Shown: in pieces, positions 42,336 to 50,810 of the stretch | Layout: each line of letters begins with the position of its first letter | Position numbering within the stretch: the first letter of the stretch is position 1 | DNA from: CAWGUU01 sp963825765 | GTDB lineage: Bacteria > Actinomycetota > Acidimicrobiia > Acidimicrobiales > AC-14 | Assembly: GCA_963825765.1 (NCBI GenBank) | Contig: CAWGUU010000003.1 | Location: 682,001-746,000 of the forward strand | Direction: 5' to 3' | DNA: 64,000 nucleotides | Notes under the pieces: generated by a model | What the model was told of the DNA's origin: nothing | Seen by the model: only the letters and a program-made list of their open reading frames with translations | Database searches by the model: none | Made by a program: the position numbers and the translations under genes

Positions 42336-42727
42336 GACCAGAACTCGTCGACGCGGGCCTGGTCGTCGGGCATGGCCCAGAACTCCGACCATGTCCCGTC
42401 GGGCTGAACGGTGAAGGCCTCCGCCATCTCGATGTCGAGCTTCTTGCCGTTGCGCTCGCCGAAGACCCGGAGCATCACCACGATGTGCTCGTCGTTGGCC
42501 ATGATCGACGACGGCTCGAGGGTGAGGGTTCCACCGGAGAGCTTGCGTGCCTCGTGGAAGTAGGCGATCAGCTCGTCCTTGCCGAAGTAGTCGCCGCTGA
42601 GTGCGTGGTTCCCGGCCACGTGCCACACGACGCCGTCGGCGAAAAAGGGCCGCAGGCCTTCCAGGTCGCCTGCGGCGAACGTGTCGAGGTACTCGCGGGT
42701 GCGGGTCACGTTGGGATGCTCGGGCAA
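42332..42727 (-). CDS. SnoaL-like/NTF2-fold protein, paralogue
   Basis: 131 aa from a TTG at 42727, chosen because GGAGGG lies 5 bases before it and the product then begins PEHPNVTRTREYLDTFAAGD. It shares the layout of its neighbour: FFADGVVWHVAGNHALSGDYFGKDELI, FHEARKLSGGTLTLE, WSEFWAMPDDQARVDEFWS. The two genes form one transcript and probably one hetero- or homomeric function. Divergent from katE. Confidence 0.75.
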   Translation of the reverse strand: MPEHPNVTRTREYLDTFAAGDLEGLRPFFADGVVWHVAGNHALSGDYFGKDELIAYFHEARKLSGGTLTLEPSSIMANDEHIVVMLRVFGERNGKKLDIEMAEAFTVQPDGTWSEFWAMPDDQARVDEFWS

Positions 42728-42851
42728 GTGGTCCCTCCGTTCATGATCGACCAGGTGGCTGGCGGGCACCGTACTGCGCCGACCGGGGCGATGCGTCGCC
42801 GACTCCCTCCGTGGGTAAGGCCCGCATGGACGCATCCGAGGGAGGGTCACG

Positions 42852-44948
42852 ATGGCGAAGGCACGCGGCGACGGCCGGAACAGCGACGGCGAGGTCGGGC
42901 AGCCGACCCGGGACGAGGCGCTCCATCCCCGTTGGGCCCAGGAGGGCGATGTCCTCACGACCGTGAACGGCGTCCCCGTCTCCGACACCGACAACAGCCT
43001 GAAGGTCGGCACCAGGGGACCGACGCTGCTCGAGGACTTCCACCTCCGCGAGAAGATCATGCACTTCGACCACGAGCGCATCCCGGAGCGGGTCGTGCAC
43101 GCCCGGGGCGCCGGCGCTCACGGCCGCTTCCAGCTCTACCGGTCGCTCGAGGACCTCACCTGCGCCCGGGTCCTGTGCGACCCGTCGGTGGAGACGCCCA
43201 CGTTCGTGCGGTTCTCCACGGTGGCGGGGTCCCGGGGATCGGCCGACACCGCCCGTGACGTGCGGGGTTTCGCGGTCAAGTTCTACACGGACGAGGGGAT
43301 CTGGGACCTGGTCGGCAACAACATCCCGGTCTTCTTCATCCAGGACGGCGTGAAGTTCCCCGACATCATCCACGCCGCCAAGCCCGAGCCCGATCGGGAG
43401 ATCCCGCAGGCCCAGACCGCCCACGACACGTTCTGGGACTTCGTCTCGCTGCAGCCCGAGGCCACCCACATGCTGATGTGGGCGATGTCGGACCGGGCCA
43501 TCCCCCGCTCGTTCCGCACCATGCAGGGCTTCGGCGTCCACACCTTCCGGCTGGTGAACGAGGCCGGTGACACGACGTTGGTCAAGTTCCACTGGCGGCC
43601 CGCCGCCGGCACCCACTCGCTCGTGTGGGAGGAGTCGCAGAAGCTCGGCGGCATCGACCCCGACTTCCACCGGCGGGACCTGTGGGAGGCAATCGCCGCC
43701 GGCGCCGGTCCCGAGTACGAGCTGAGCCTGCAGGTCTTCCCCGACACGCCCGACCAGACCTTCGAGGGCATCGACCTCCTCGACCCCACCAAGCTCGTCC
43801 CCGAGGAGCTGGCGCCTCTGCAGCCGATCGGCAAGATGGTCCTCGACCGCAACCCCACCAACTTCTTCGCCGAGACCGAGCAGGTCGCCTTCTGCACCGC
43901 CCACATCCCACGCGGCCTCGAGTTCACCGACGACCCGCTGCTCCAGGCCCGCAACTTCTCCTACCTCGACACCCAGCTCACCCGCCTCGGCGGGCCCAAC
44001 TTCGACCAGCTGCCGATCAACCGGCCCCGCTCCCCGGTGCACACCACCCAGCGCGATGGCTTCGGCCAGCAGGCCATCCACGAGGGGCGGGCGCCGTACA
44101 ACCCCAACTCGGTGGGCGGCGGATGCCCGTTCACCGCCGGCGCGGCGGGATTCGTCTCGGTGCCCCGCCAGGTGGAGGGCACCAAGGTGCGGGAGCGGGC
44201 GGTGCGACCCGACCTCATCTCGTTCGACGACCACTACACCCAGGCGACCCTGTTCTGGAACAGCATGTCGTCGCCCGAGCGCGATCACATCGTCGACGCC
44301 TTCTCCTTCGAGCTGGGGCACTGCGAAGACCAGGAAGTCATCGGCCGCATGGTCGCCAACCTGGCCAACGTGGACGCCGAGCTGTGCGAACGGGTCGCCG
44401 CCAACCTCGGCCTGGAGGCGCCTTCGGGGACGCCGGCCGCCGACGCCGGCTCGTCGGCCGCGCTCTCCCAGCTGCCGACCGAGTCGGGACCCATCAACGG
44501 CCGGGTCGTCGGCGTGCTGGCCGGCGACGGAGTCGACTCCGCCGGGTTGGATGCGTTGCGATCCGCGGTCGAGGGGGCCGGCGCCAACCTGTTCGTGATC
44601 GCCGCCCACGGCGGCACCATCGCCGGGTCCGCCGGCCCGGTCCCGGTCACCAAGGCCCTGTTCACGACCCAGTCGGTCGAGTACGACGCGTTGGTCGTCG
44701 CCGGCGGCCCGTCAGCGCCGTCGATGGGCGACGACGCCGAGCCCGCCAACCGGCTCATCGAGGCCTTCCGGCACTGCAAGGTCCTTGCCGCGTGGGGTGA
44801 CGGGGTGCAGGCCATCGAGCTGGCCGGCATCCCTCTCGACGCCCCCGGTCTGGTCCTGGCCGACAACGGCGACGCCGCGTTCGGCGCCGCGGTCGTCGAT
44901 GCCGTCGGCTGGCACCGCTTCTGGGAGCGCGCCGCCGTCCCGGTGTGA
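42852..44948 (+). CDS. katE: Large-subunit catalase (clade 2, with DJ-1/PfpI-like domain)
   Basis: 698 aa, HPII-like length. Catalytic His83 in ERVVHARGAGAHG, Asn156 in LVGNNIPVFF, and the heme Tyr (about 371) in RNFSYLDTQLTRLGG; FSTVAGSRGSADTARDVRGFAVKF is the catalase core. Residues about 520-698 form the C-terminal DJ-1/PfpI-like domain (VVGVLAGDGVD, YDALVVAGGPSAP). Decomposes hydrogen peroxide in the cytoplasm. GAGGGAGGG lies before the ATG. The next feature downstream is a palindromic repeat. Confidence 0.95.
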   Translation: MAKARGDGRNSDGEVGQPTRDEALHPRWAQEGDVLTTVNGVPVSDTDNSLKVGTRGPTLLEDFHLREKIMHFDHERIPERVVHARGAGAHGRFQLYRSLEDLTCARVLCDPSVETPTFVRFSTVAGSRGSADTARDVRGFAVKFYTDEGIWDLVGNNIPVFFIQDGVKFPDIIHAAKPEPDREIPQAQTAHDTFWDFVSLQPEATHMLMWAMSDRAIPRSFRTMQGFGVHTFRLVNEAGDTTLVKFHWRPAAGTHSLVWEESQKLGGIDPDFHRRDLWEAIAAGAGPEYELSLQVFPDTPDQTFEGIDLLDPTKLVPEELAPLQPIGKMVLDRNPTNFFAETEQVAFCTAHIPRGLEFTDDPLLQARNFSYLDTQLTRLGGPNFDQLPINRPRSPVHTTQRDGFGQQAIHEGRAPYNPNSVGGGCPFTAGAAGFVSVPRQVEGTKVRERAVRPDLISFDDHYTQATLFWNSMSSPERDHIVDAFSFELGHCEDQEVIGRMVANLANVDAELCERVAANLGLEAPSGTPAADAGSSAALSQLPTESGPINGRVVGVLAGDGVDSAGLDALRSAVEGAGANLFVIAAHGGTIAGSAGPVPVTKALFTTQSVEYDALVVAGGPSAPSMGDDAEPANRLIEAFRHCKVLAAWGDGVQAIELAGIPLDAPGLVLADNGDAAFGAAVVDAVGWHRFWERAAVPV

Positions 44949-44957
44949 CCCCGGGGC

Positions 44958-45005
44958 GAATTGGGGCGACTCAACCGCGCCATGTGCCGGTACGCCGCCC
45001 CAGTT
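44958..45005. repeat. 48-bp palindromic dispersed repeat, copy 2
   Basis: Begins GAATTGGGGCGAC and ends GCCGCCCCAGTT. It aligns without gaps with 20353-20400 (37 of 48 identical), and differences in the arms largely keep pairing. It lies between the convergent ends of katE and the DUF72 gene, a place fit for a two-way terminator. Confidence 0.7.
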
Positions 45006-45015
45006 GGCTTGGGGT

Positions 45016-45759
45016 CTACTGCCGCAGCCTGTCGGCCAGCCAGCGGGCGTCCTGCACGGCGAAGCCGGAGTCGTCGTTGTTGAAGTAGGCGTAGACGTCG
45101 TGGCCCTCGCCGAGCCAGTGGGCCATGCGCTCGGCCGCCCAGAACAGTCCCTCGGGACCGTAAAGGCCCTGGTAGGCGCGCTCGCGGGCGTTGGGCCCGT
45201 GGAAGCGCCAGTAGGTCCAGTCGGACGTGAGCTCCCAGGGGACGTCGGCCAGCAGGTCGTGGATGCAGAGGGCGGCGCCGTGGCGGCGCAGCACCTCGTA
45301 GGTCTCCTCGTGCAGCCACGACGGCTCTCGAAACTCCACCGCCCAGCGGTACGCGCGGGGCGCGACCGACAGGAACTCGTCGAGGCGGCCGGCGTCGCGT
45401 CGCCACCGCGGCGGTAGCTGCACGAGCGTCGGGCCGGCGTGATGGCCCAGCCGCTCCACCCGGTCCATGTGGTTGGGCAGCCACGACGCCGCGTCCTTCA
45501 GCTTCATGCGGTGCGACCCGAACGACCCGAGCTTGAGGGCGTACACGAAGTCCGGCGGCGCCTGCCGGGCCCATCCCTCCACCGCCGACTCGGCCGGCAG
45601 CCGGTAGAAGGTGTTGTTGATCTCCACCGTGTCGAGCATCGACGCGTAGTGCTCGAACCATCGTCGCTGGGGCAGCTCCGGCGGGTACACCGGGCCCTTC
45701 CAGTGCTTGTACATCCACCCGGAGCAGCCGATCCGGGGGCGGCCCGGCCCGGCGGTCAC
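45016..45759 (-). CDS. DUF72 family protein (YecE-like)
   Basis: 247 aa TIM-barrel-like protein. Family marks: RIGCSGWMYKHWKGPVYP at the N-terminus, FEHYASMLDTVEINNTFYRLP, VYALKLGSFGSH(R)MKLK, PTLVQLPPRW, WAVEFREPSWL, YWRFHGP, and the C-terminal HDVYAYFNNDDSGFAVQDA. The molecular function of DUF72 is not established. The GTG at 45759 overlaps the lepA stop (GTGA). Confidence 0.88.
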   Translation of the reverse strand: MTAGPGRPRIGCSGWMYKHWKGPVYPPELPQRRWFEHYASMLDTVEINNTFYRLPAESAVEGWARQAPPDFVYALKLGSFGSHRMKLKDAASWLPNHMDRVERLGHHAGPTLVQLPPRWRRDAGRLDEFLSVAPRAYRWAVEFREPSWLHEETYEVLRRHGAALCIHDLLADVPWELTSDWTYWRFHGPNARERAYQGLYGPEGLFWAAERMAHWLGEGHDVYAYFNNDDSGFAVQDARWLADRLRQ

Positions 45760-47558
45760 TCCTCCAGGCGGAGGGCGGAGATGAACGCCTCCTGAGGCAC
45801 CTCGACCCGGCCGATCGACTTCATCCGCTTCTTGCCTTCCTTCTGCTTCTCCAGGAGCTTGTTCTTGCGGGTGATGTCGCCCCCGTAGCACTTGGCGATG
45901 ACGTCCTTGCGCACCGCCTTCACCGTCTCCCGGGCGATGATCCGCCCGCCGATGGCGGCCTGGATCGGGACGTCGTACTGCTGTCGGGGGATCAGCTCGC
46001 GGAGCTTCGAGGTCATCCGGCGCCCGTACTCGTCCGCCCGGGACTTGTGCAGGATGGTGCTGAAGGCGTCGGCCGGCTGGCCGTTGAGGAGCAGGTCGAC
46101 CTTCACCAGGTCGCTGCGCTCGTAGCCGGCGGGTTCGTAGTCGAGGCTGGCGTAGCCCTTGGTACGGCTCTTGAGCTGGTCGAAGAAGTCGATGACGACC
46201 TCGGCCAGCGGGAGGCGGTAGACGAGCTCCAGCCGCTCGGGCGACAGGTACTCCATCTTCTGCATCTCGCCCCGCCGGCCCTGGCACAGGTCGATCACCG
46301 TGCCCGTGTAGTCCGCCGGGAGGAGAACGGTGACGGTGAGGAAGGGCTCCTCGATGCCAGCCAGCTTGTTGGGCGGCGGCATGTCGGCAGGGTTGTCGAC
46401 CTCGACCACCTCGCCGGTGGTCAGGTGGGCCAGGTACTCCACCGACGGGACGGTGGCGATGAGGCTGAGGTTGAACTCCCGCTCCAGCCGCTCGCGCACG
46501 ATCTCCATGTGCAGCAGGCCCAGGAAGCCGCACCGGAACCCGAAGCCGAGCACGCCCGACGTCTCGGGCTCGTAGGTGAACGACGAGTCGTTGAGCCTGA
46601 GCTTCTCCAGCGCGTCGCGAAAGTCCGAGTAGTCGTCGCCGTCCACGGGGTACAGCCCGCAGAACACCATGGGCTTGGGCTGGCGGTAGCCGACGAGCGC
46701 CTCGGCCGCGGGGCGGGACGCCTCGGTCACGGTCTCACCGGATCGGGCCTCGGCCACGTCCTTCACGCCGGCCACGAGGTAGCCGACCTCACCGGGGCCC
46801 AGCTCGGCCACCGGCACCAGCGACGGGCTGCGGACCCCGACCTCGTCGGCGTCGTGGACGGCACCGGCCTGCATGAACCTGAGGCGCGCCCCTGTCGTCA
46901 GCACCCCGTTCACGACCCGCACCGCGCTGATGACGCCGCGGTACTGGTCGTAGAACGAGTCGAAGATCAGGACCTGGAGCGGAGCGTCCGGGTCGCCCGT
47001 GGGCGGCGGGATTCGCTCGACGGCGGCGTCGAGCAGCTCGGACACGCCCTGACCGGTCTTGGCGCTGATCCGCAGGATCGTGGCCCGGTCGATGCCCAGG
47101 ACGTTCTCGATCTCCTCGGCCACGCGGTCGGCCTCGGCCGCCGGCAGGTCGACCTTGTTGACCGCAGCGACGATCTCGAGGTTGTTCTCGAGCGCCTGGT
47201 AGCAGGTGGCGAGGGTCTGAGCCTCGATGCCCTGGGTGGCGTCGACCAGCAGGATGGCGCCCTCGCAGGCCGCCAGCGAGCGGGACACCTCGTACCCGAA
47301 GTCGACGTGGCCGGGCGTGTCGATGAGGTGGATCGTGTGGCCCTTCCACGGCAGCCGCACGTTCTGGGCCTTGATGGTGATGCCGCGCTCGCGCTCCAGG
47401 TCCATCGAGTCGAGGTACTGCTCGCGCATGTCGCGGGCGTCGACGGCGCCGGTCAGCTCGAGGATGCGGTCTGACAGCGTCGTCTTGCCGTGATCGATGT
47501 GGCTGATGATCGACAGGTTGCGGATCTGGGCGCGGCTGATCATGGGACTGAGATCCAT
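45756..47558 (-). CDS. lepA: Elongation factor 4 (LepA)
   Basis: 600 aa translational GTPase. G1 ISHIDHGKTTLSDRILE, switch region RERGITIKAQNVRL, G3 DTPGHVDFGYEVSRSL, G4 AAVNKVDLP, then the EF4-specific C-terminal domain (GRIIARETVKAVRKDVIAKCYGGDITRKNKLL, written in two blocks GRIIARETVKAVRKDV and AKCYGGDITRKNKLLEKQ). It acts on the ribosome during stress or initiation. I chose the ATG at 47558; upstream in-frame starts add sequence that is shadow of the divergent gene. Confidence 0.95.
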   Translation of the reverse strand: MDLSPMISRAQIRNLSIISHIDHGKTTLSDRILELTGAVDARDMREQYLDSMDLERERGITIKAQNVRLPWKGHTIHLIDTPGHVDFGYEVSRSLAACEGAILLVDATQGIEAQTLATCYQALENNLEIVAAVNKVDLPAAEADRVAEEIENVLGIDRATILRISAKTGQGVSELLDAAVERIPPPTGDPDAPLQVLIFDSFYDQYRGVISAVRVVNGVLTTGARLRFMQAGAVHDADEVGVRSPSLVPVAELGPGEVGYLVAGVKDVAEARSGETVTEASRPAAEALVGYRQPKPMVFCGLYPVDGDDYSDFRDALEKLRLNDSSFTYEPETSGVLGFGFRCGFLGLLHMEIVRERLEREFNLSLIATVPSVEYLAHLTTGEVVEVDNPADMPPPNKLAGIEEPFLTVTVLLPADYTGTVIDLCQGRRGEMQKMEYLSPERLELVYRLPLAEVVIDFFDQLKSRTKGYASLDYEPAGYERSDLVKVDLLLNGQPADAFSTILHKSRADEYGRRMTSKLRELIPRQQYDVPIQAAIGGRIIARETVKAVRKDVIAKCYGGDITRKNKLLEKQKEGKKRMKSIGRVEVPQEAFISALRLEE

Positions 47559-47589
47559 TGTCCTACAGCCCGCTGTCGCACCCGGGCCG

Positions 47590-47595
47590 TACAAT
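47590..47595 (+). promoter_or_regulatory. -10 box of a probably leaderless gene
   Basis: TACAAT ends 6 bases before the ATG at 47602, so transcription should start on or next to the ATG. There is no ribosome site in the gap. No clear -35 is seen. Confidence 0.5.
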
Positions 47596-47601
47596 CGGCC
47601 C

Positions 47602-48147
47602 ATGGCACTGAGCACGCCACTTCGGTCTGGCAGACCCCTCACGTACATCGACCTGGAGGAGCTGCCGGACGATGGGAATGTCTACGAGCTCAGCTACGGG
47701 ACGCTTATCGTGAGCCCAGGTCCGAATACCCGCCATCAGATGGTCGCAACAGCCATCGGAGCGTTTCTCCTGGCCCACAAGCGCCCATCCCAGCGAGTCC
47801 TGGTCGAAGCTGAATGGATGGGGCAGCCGGATCTCGTGAAGCGGCCGGACATCCAGGTCGCCGACGCGAGCCTGCTCGAGGTCCAGCACGTCGTGGGCGC
47901 ACCCGACCTCGTAGTCGAGGTCCACTCGCCGTCGACAAAGGTGCTGGACTTGACGGAAAAGCGGTTCGTGTATGCCCAGGCGGGCATCCCGTCCTACTGG
48001 ATGGTCGATCCCGACGCGTCGACGCTCACCGTGCTCGAGCTTCGCGAGGGCGCCTACGTGGAAGTCGCGGTCGTTGGTGCCGACGGTTCGGTCGAGGTCT
48101 CGATCCCGTTCCCGATGACCATCGAGGGCGCGGCGATCTTCGAGTAG
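47602..48147 (+). CDS. Uma2 family (PD-(D/E)XK-like) endonuclease
   Basis: 181 aa. Marks of the Uma2/DUF820 family: TYIDLEELPDDGNVYELSYGTLIVSPGPN, RPDIQVADASLL, APDLVVEVHSPSTKVLDLTEKRFVYAQAGIPSYWMVDP (shown in parts PDLVVEVHSPS and EKRFVYAQAGIPSYWMVD). The acidic D...EVHS plus K of EKR fit a restriction-endonuclease-like active site. The biological role of these proteins is not known. Codon use is somewhat less GC-biased than its neighbours, which suggests recent acquisition. Confidence 0.85.
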   Translation: MALSTPLRSGRPLTYIDLEELPDDGNVYELSYGTLIVSPGPNTRHQMVATAIGAFLLAHKRPSQRVLVEAEWMGQPDLVKRPDIQVADASLLEVQHVVGAPDLVVEVHSPSTKVLDLTEKRFVYAQAGIPSYWMVDPDASTLTVLELREGAYVEVAVVGADGSVEVSIPFPMTIEGAAIFE

Positions 48148-48148
48148 C

Positions 48149-48613
48149 TCACAAGGTGGGGTCGTCGCCCCGCTGCGGGAACCGGATCAGGTCCATCAGG
48201 AGGGAGGCGGCGGCGCGGGCCAGGTCGGCCCGGTCGACCTCGAGGTCGACGCACAGCTCCTTGCCTGCACCCACCCACGGCGGGCGAAGCTCGAGCTGGA
48301 AGCAGGCTCGGACGCCGACCCGCTCCGCCACCCTCGGGTGGGGCCGGGCCACGAACGTGAGGTTGGGCTCGGTGAAGGTCACCGGCTCGGCCGCCGGGCT
48401 GCGGGCGGCGGCGTTGACGAGCCACCTGACCAGGTGTTTCGCCTCCCAGGTGGTGAGGCAGGGGTCGACCACGTCCCAGCTCCCCTCGGCCGTGACCACC
48501 CGCACCGATACCAGCAGCCAGTTCGAGTCCCACGGGTCGGTGGTGACGTCGGGGAACTGGTAGCCGACGACAGAGAGCTCGAGCTCGTTGCCCCCCGTCC
48601 CGGCCAGCAGCAT
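48149..48613 (-). CDS. WapI-like immunity-type protein
   Basis: 154 aa. The pattern ELSVVGYQFPDVTTDPWDSNWLLVSVRV (as LELSVVGYQFPD and WDSNWLLVSVRV), GSWDVVDPCLTTWEAKHLVRWL and LRPPWVGAGKELCVDLEVD matches small proteins known as WapI-family immunity proteins. These protect against WapA-type toxins in some bacteria, but many are orphans; no toxin gene is adjacent here. It is divergent from rpsT with 42 bp between starts. Confidence 0.6.
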   Translation of the reverse strand: MLLAGTGGNELELSVVGYQFPDVTTDPWDSNWLLVSVRVVTAEGSWDVVDPCLTTWEAKHLVRWLVNAAARSPAAEPVTFTEPNLTFVARPHPRVAERVGVRACFQLELRPPWVGAGKELCVDLEVDRADLARAAASLLMDLIRFPQRGDDPTL

Positions 48614-48640
48614 CCCGAAAGTGTGACCTACGGGCGCTGC

Positions 48641-48646
48641 TACCCT
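48641..48646 (+). promoter_or_regulatory. Candidate -10 box of rpsT
   Basis: TACCCT ends 9 bases before the GTG start of rpsT (48656), giving a 5' leader of zero to three bases. No purine-rich ribosome site is present between them. Confidence 0.4.
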
Positions 48647-48655
48647 GGTTCGGCC

Positions 48656-48922
48656 GTGGCCAACATCAAGAGTCAGATCAAGCGCAACCGCCAGAACGAG
48701 CGCCTCCGCCTTCGCAACAAGGCCGCCAAGTCCGAGATCAAGACCCGCGTGAAGACTGCCGTCGTGGCCGCGGAGACCGGTGCCGAGGACAGCGTCGAGC
48801 GCCTGCAGCTGGCCGTGAAGCGCATCGACAAGGCCGCCGCCAAGGGCATCATCCACCGCAACCAGGCATCGAACCGCAAGTCACGCCTGATGCGGCGGAT
48901 CGCCCACCTCTCCGAGAACTAG
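48656..48922 (+). CDS. rpsT: 30S ribosomal protein S20
   Basis: 88 aa, normal length. ANIKSQIKRNRQNERLRLRN at the start, then basic helices with AAKSEIKTRVKTAV and AKGIIHRNQASNRKSRLMRRI, which is the S20 signature. Binds 16S rRNA. The GTG start is required because the conserved MANIKS begins there. It is convergent with holA; a 28-bp tandem repeat lies between. Confidence 0.95.
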   Translation: MANIKSQIKRNRQNERLRLRNKAAKSEIKTRVKTAVVAAETGAEDSVERLQLAVKRIDKAAAKGIIHRNQASNRKSRLMRRIAHLSEN

Positions 48923-48982
48923 CGACACCGTCGCCGCCCTCGGCGACTAGCGACACCGTCGCCGCCCTCGGCGACTAGCGAC
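48919..48982. repeat. 28-bp tandem repeat between rpsT and holA, with hairpin
   Basis: The unit starts CTAGCGACACCGTCGCC and ends CTCGGCGA, and occurs exactly twice (48919-48946 and 48947-48974) with an 8-base third start. Each unit has the stem GTCGCCG-CCCT-CGGCGAC. The first copy contains the rpsT stop codon and the third start contains the holA stop. It may end transcription from both sides. Confidence 0.85.
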
Positions 48983-49970
48983 GCGGCGCCGGCGCCAGCC
49001 GGCTGAGCCTGGCCACCAGCACCTCCAGCACCATGTCGGACGGCCACTCGACCGCGCCCTTGAGCGCCACGTCGGCGTCGGCCAGGAGGGTGACGGCCCG
49101 GGCGATCCCCGCCGAGCCGAGCCGGCGGGCCTGGAGCAGCGCCTTCTTGGCCGGGTAGGTCGAGCCGGTCAGTCCGAGCAGCTGAGCGGCCGCCGCCTCG
49201 TCGGTGACGTCGGCGCCATCGAGGCGGAGCATGCGGGCGAAGTGGGTGTGCAGGGTGGCCAGCACGACGAGCGGGTGCCGGCCGCCCGCCGCCATCAGCC
49301 GCCGCAGGGTGGTCAGAGCGGTGGCCAGGTCACCGCGGTCGATGGCGTCGGTGAGCTCCCACGGGGCGACCGTGCCCGCCTGACCCAGGAACGGCTCCAG
49401 CTCGTCGACACCGATGCGAGTCCCCTGACCGTACGCGGCAGCCAGCATCTCGAGCAGCGGGGCCAACCGGCCGACATCGTCGCCGAGATGCCTGCCCACC
49501 ATGTCGCTGGCGGCGGCGTCGAGGCGGACCGGGCCCTTCTTGAGCCGGGCACCCAGCCACGCGACGCGGTTCCTGCCCGACGGCACGCCCGCATCTACGA
49601 CGTGGCCGACCTTGCGGACCGCGTCGCCCAGCGAGCGCGAGACCTGCCCTCCCCCACCGACCAACACCAGCCTGGTGGTCGGCAAGGGGTCGGAGAGATA
49701 GGCGACCAGCGGTGCGACCTCGGCGGTCAGGAACCGGCCGACCTCGCGGGCGATGACCACCCGGTGGCCCCCGAAGAACGGCGGCGTCTGAGCGGCGTCG
49801 ACCACGGCCCGAAGCTCGCATTCGGCACCGAGGTCCTCGACCACGAGGGTGGCGTCGTCCTCCCCGACCAGCTCGGCCACCAGGGCCCGGACGGCCTCGC
49901 CCGTGACCCCCGGGTCGTCGCCCTTCACCAGGTAGGCAGGGAAGGCCTGCGTGCCATCCGCCGGGGTCAT
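48975..49970 (-). CDS. holA: DNA polymerase III subunit delta
   Basis: 331 aa, typical length. The N-terminal AAA-like part lacks a P-loop, as in all delta subunits: AYLVKGDDPGVTGEAV, TPPFFGGHRVVIAREVGRF, TRLVLVGGGG. The C-terminal collar has ELTDAIDRGDLATALTTLRRLMAAG and HPLVVLATLHTHFARMLRLD. It opens the beta clamp in the clamp loader. The ATG overlaps the folP gene's end as part of one minus-strand run. Confidence 0.93.
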   Translation of the reverse strand: MTPADGTQAFPAYLVKGDDPGVTGEAVRALVAELVGEDDATLVVEDLGAECELRAVVDAAQTPPFFGGHRVVIAREVGRFLTAEVAPLVAYLSDPLPTTRLVLVGGGGQVSRSLGDAVRKVGHVVDAGVPSGRNRVAWLGARLKKGPVRLDAAASDMVGRHLGDDVGRLAPLLEMLAAAYGQGTRIGVDELEPFLGQAGTVAPWELTDAIDRGDLATALTTLRRLMAAGGRHPLVVLATLHTHFARMLRLDGADVTDEAAAAQLLGLTGSTYPAKKALLQARRLGSAGIARAVTLLADADVALKGAVEWPSDMVLEVLVARLSRLAPAPRR

Positions 49971-50800
49971 GTCTCCGCCTCGAGGATGGCGGCGACGGTG
50001 CGACAGACCCGGCGGGTGCCCCGCACGTCGTGGGCCCTGACGATGCGGCAGCCCCGAGCCACCCCGAGCGCGGTGGCCGACATCGACGCGTCGCCGCGCT
50101 CGGTGATCTCCAGGTCGAGGACCTTGCCCAGGAACGTCTTGTTGGACGCCGACAGCAGCAGCGGGTACCCCAGGTAGGCGAGGCGGGCCGACTCGCGCAG
50201 GAGCATCAGGGACTGGTCCGCGGTCTTGCCCAGGTCGAGTCCGGCGTCGACCACGACCCGCTCGGATGGGATCCCGGCCGCCTCGGCCCGGCGGGCGCGC
50301 TCGACGAGGAAGTCGCGCACGTCGGCCACCACGTCGTCGTAATGGGGATCGGGATCCGGCACGCGAGGCGCCAGCCGGATGTGCGTGGCGACGACGGTGG
50401 CCCCCGCGGCGGCGCTGACCGCCAGGTACCCGGGATCGGCGAACCCGCTGATGTCGTTGCCCAGGACCGCGCCCGCGGCGTAGCCGGCGGCGGCGACCGT
50501 CGCCCGGGTGGTGTCGACCGACAGCGGCACGTCGAAGCGCTCGGCGAGGGCCTCGATCGCGGGGATGACCCGGTCGAGCTCCTCCTGCTCGGAGACGTGA
50601 GGACCAGGCCCCGCTTTCACCCCGCCGACGTCGAGGATGTCGGCGCCGTCGGCCACGATGCGTTCTGCCCGCCGGAGGAACTCGTCGAAGTCCCAGGTGG
50701 CACCCCGGTCGTAGAACGAGTCTGGCGTGCGGTTGAGGATGCCCATCACCAGGGCGCGGGTGGTCACGTCGTAGGTGCGGTGTCCGAGGGCGAGCCGCAT
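49967..50800 (-). CDS. folP: Dihydropteroate synthase
   Basis: 277 aa. Signature GILNRTPDSFYDRG, GADILDVGGVKAGPG, VPLSVDTTRATVA, GNDISGF, RVVVDAGLDLGKTADQSL and a final RIVRAHDVRGTRR. It joins p-aminobenzoate to the pterin pyrophosphate in folate synthesis. The second pterin-binding motif VGGVKAGPG departs from the usual GGESTRPG, as in a divergent DHPS group (FolP2-like), so its activity could be reduced. An ATG at 50818 is an alternative start. Confidence 0.88.
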   Translation of the reverse strand: MRLALGHRTYDVTTRALVMGILNRTPDSFYDRGATWDFDEFLRRAERIVADGADILDVGGVKAGPGPHVSEQEELDRVIPAIEALAERFDVPLSVDTTRATVAAAGYAAGAVLGNDISGFADPGYLAVSAAAGATVVATHIRLAPRVPDPDPHYDDVVADVRDFLVERARRAEAAGIPSERVVVDAGLDLGKTADQSLMLLRESARLAYLGYPLLLSASNKTFLGKVLDLEITERGDASMSATALGVARGCRIVRAHDVRGTRRVCRTVAAILEAET

Positions 50801-50810
50801 GGTCGGCAAC

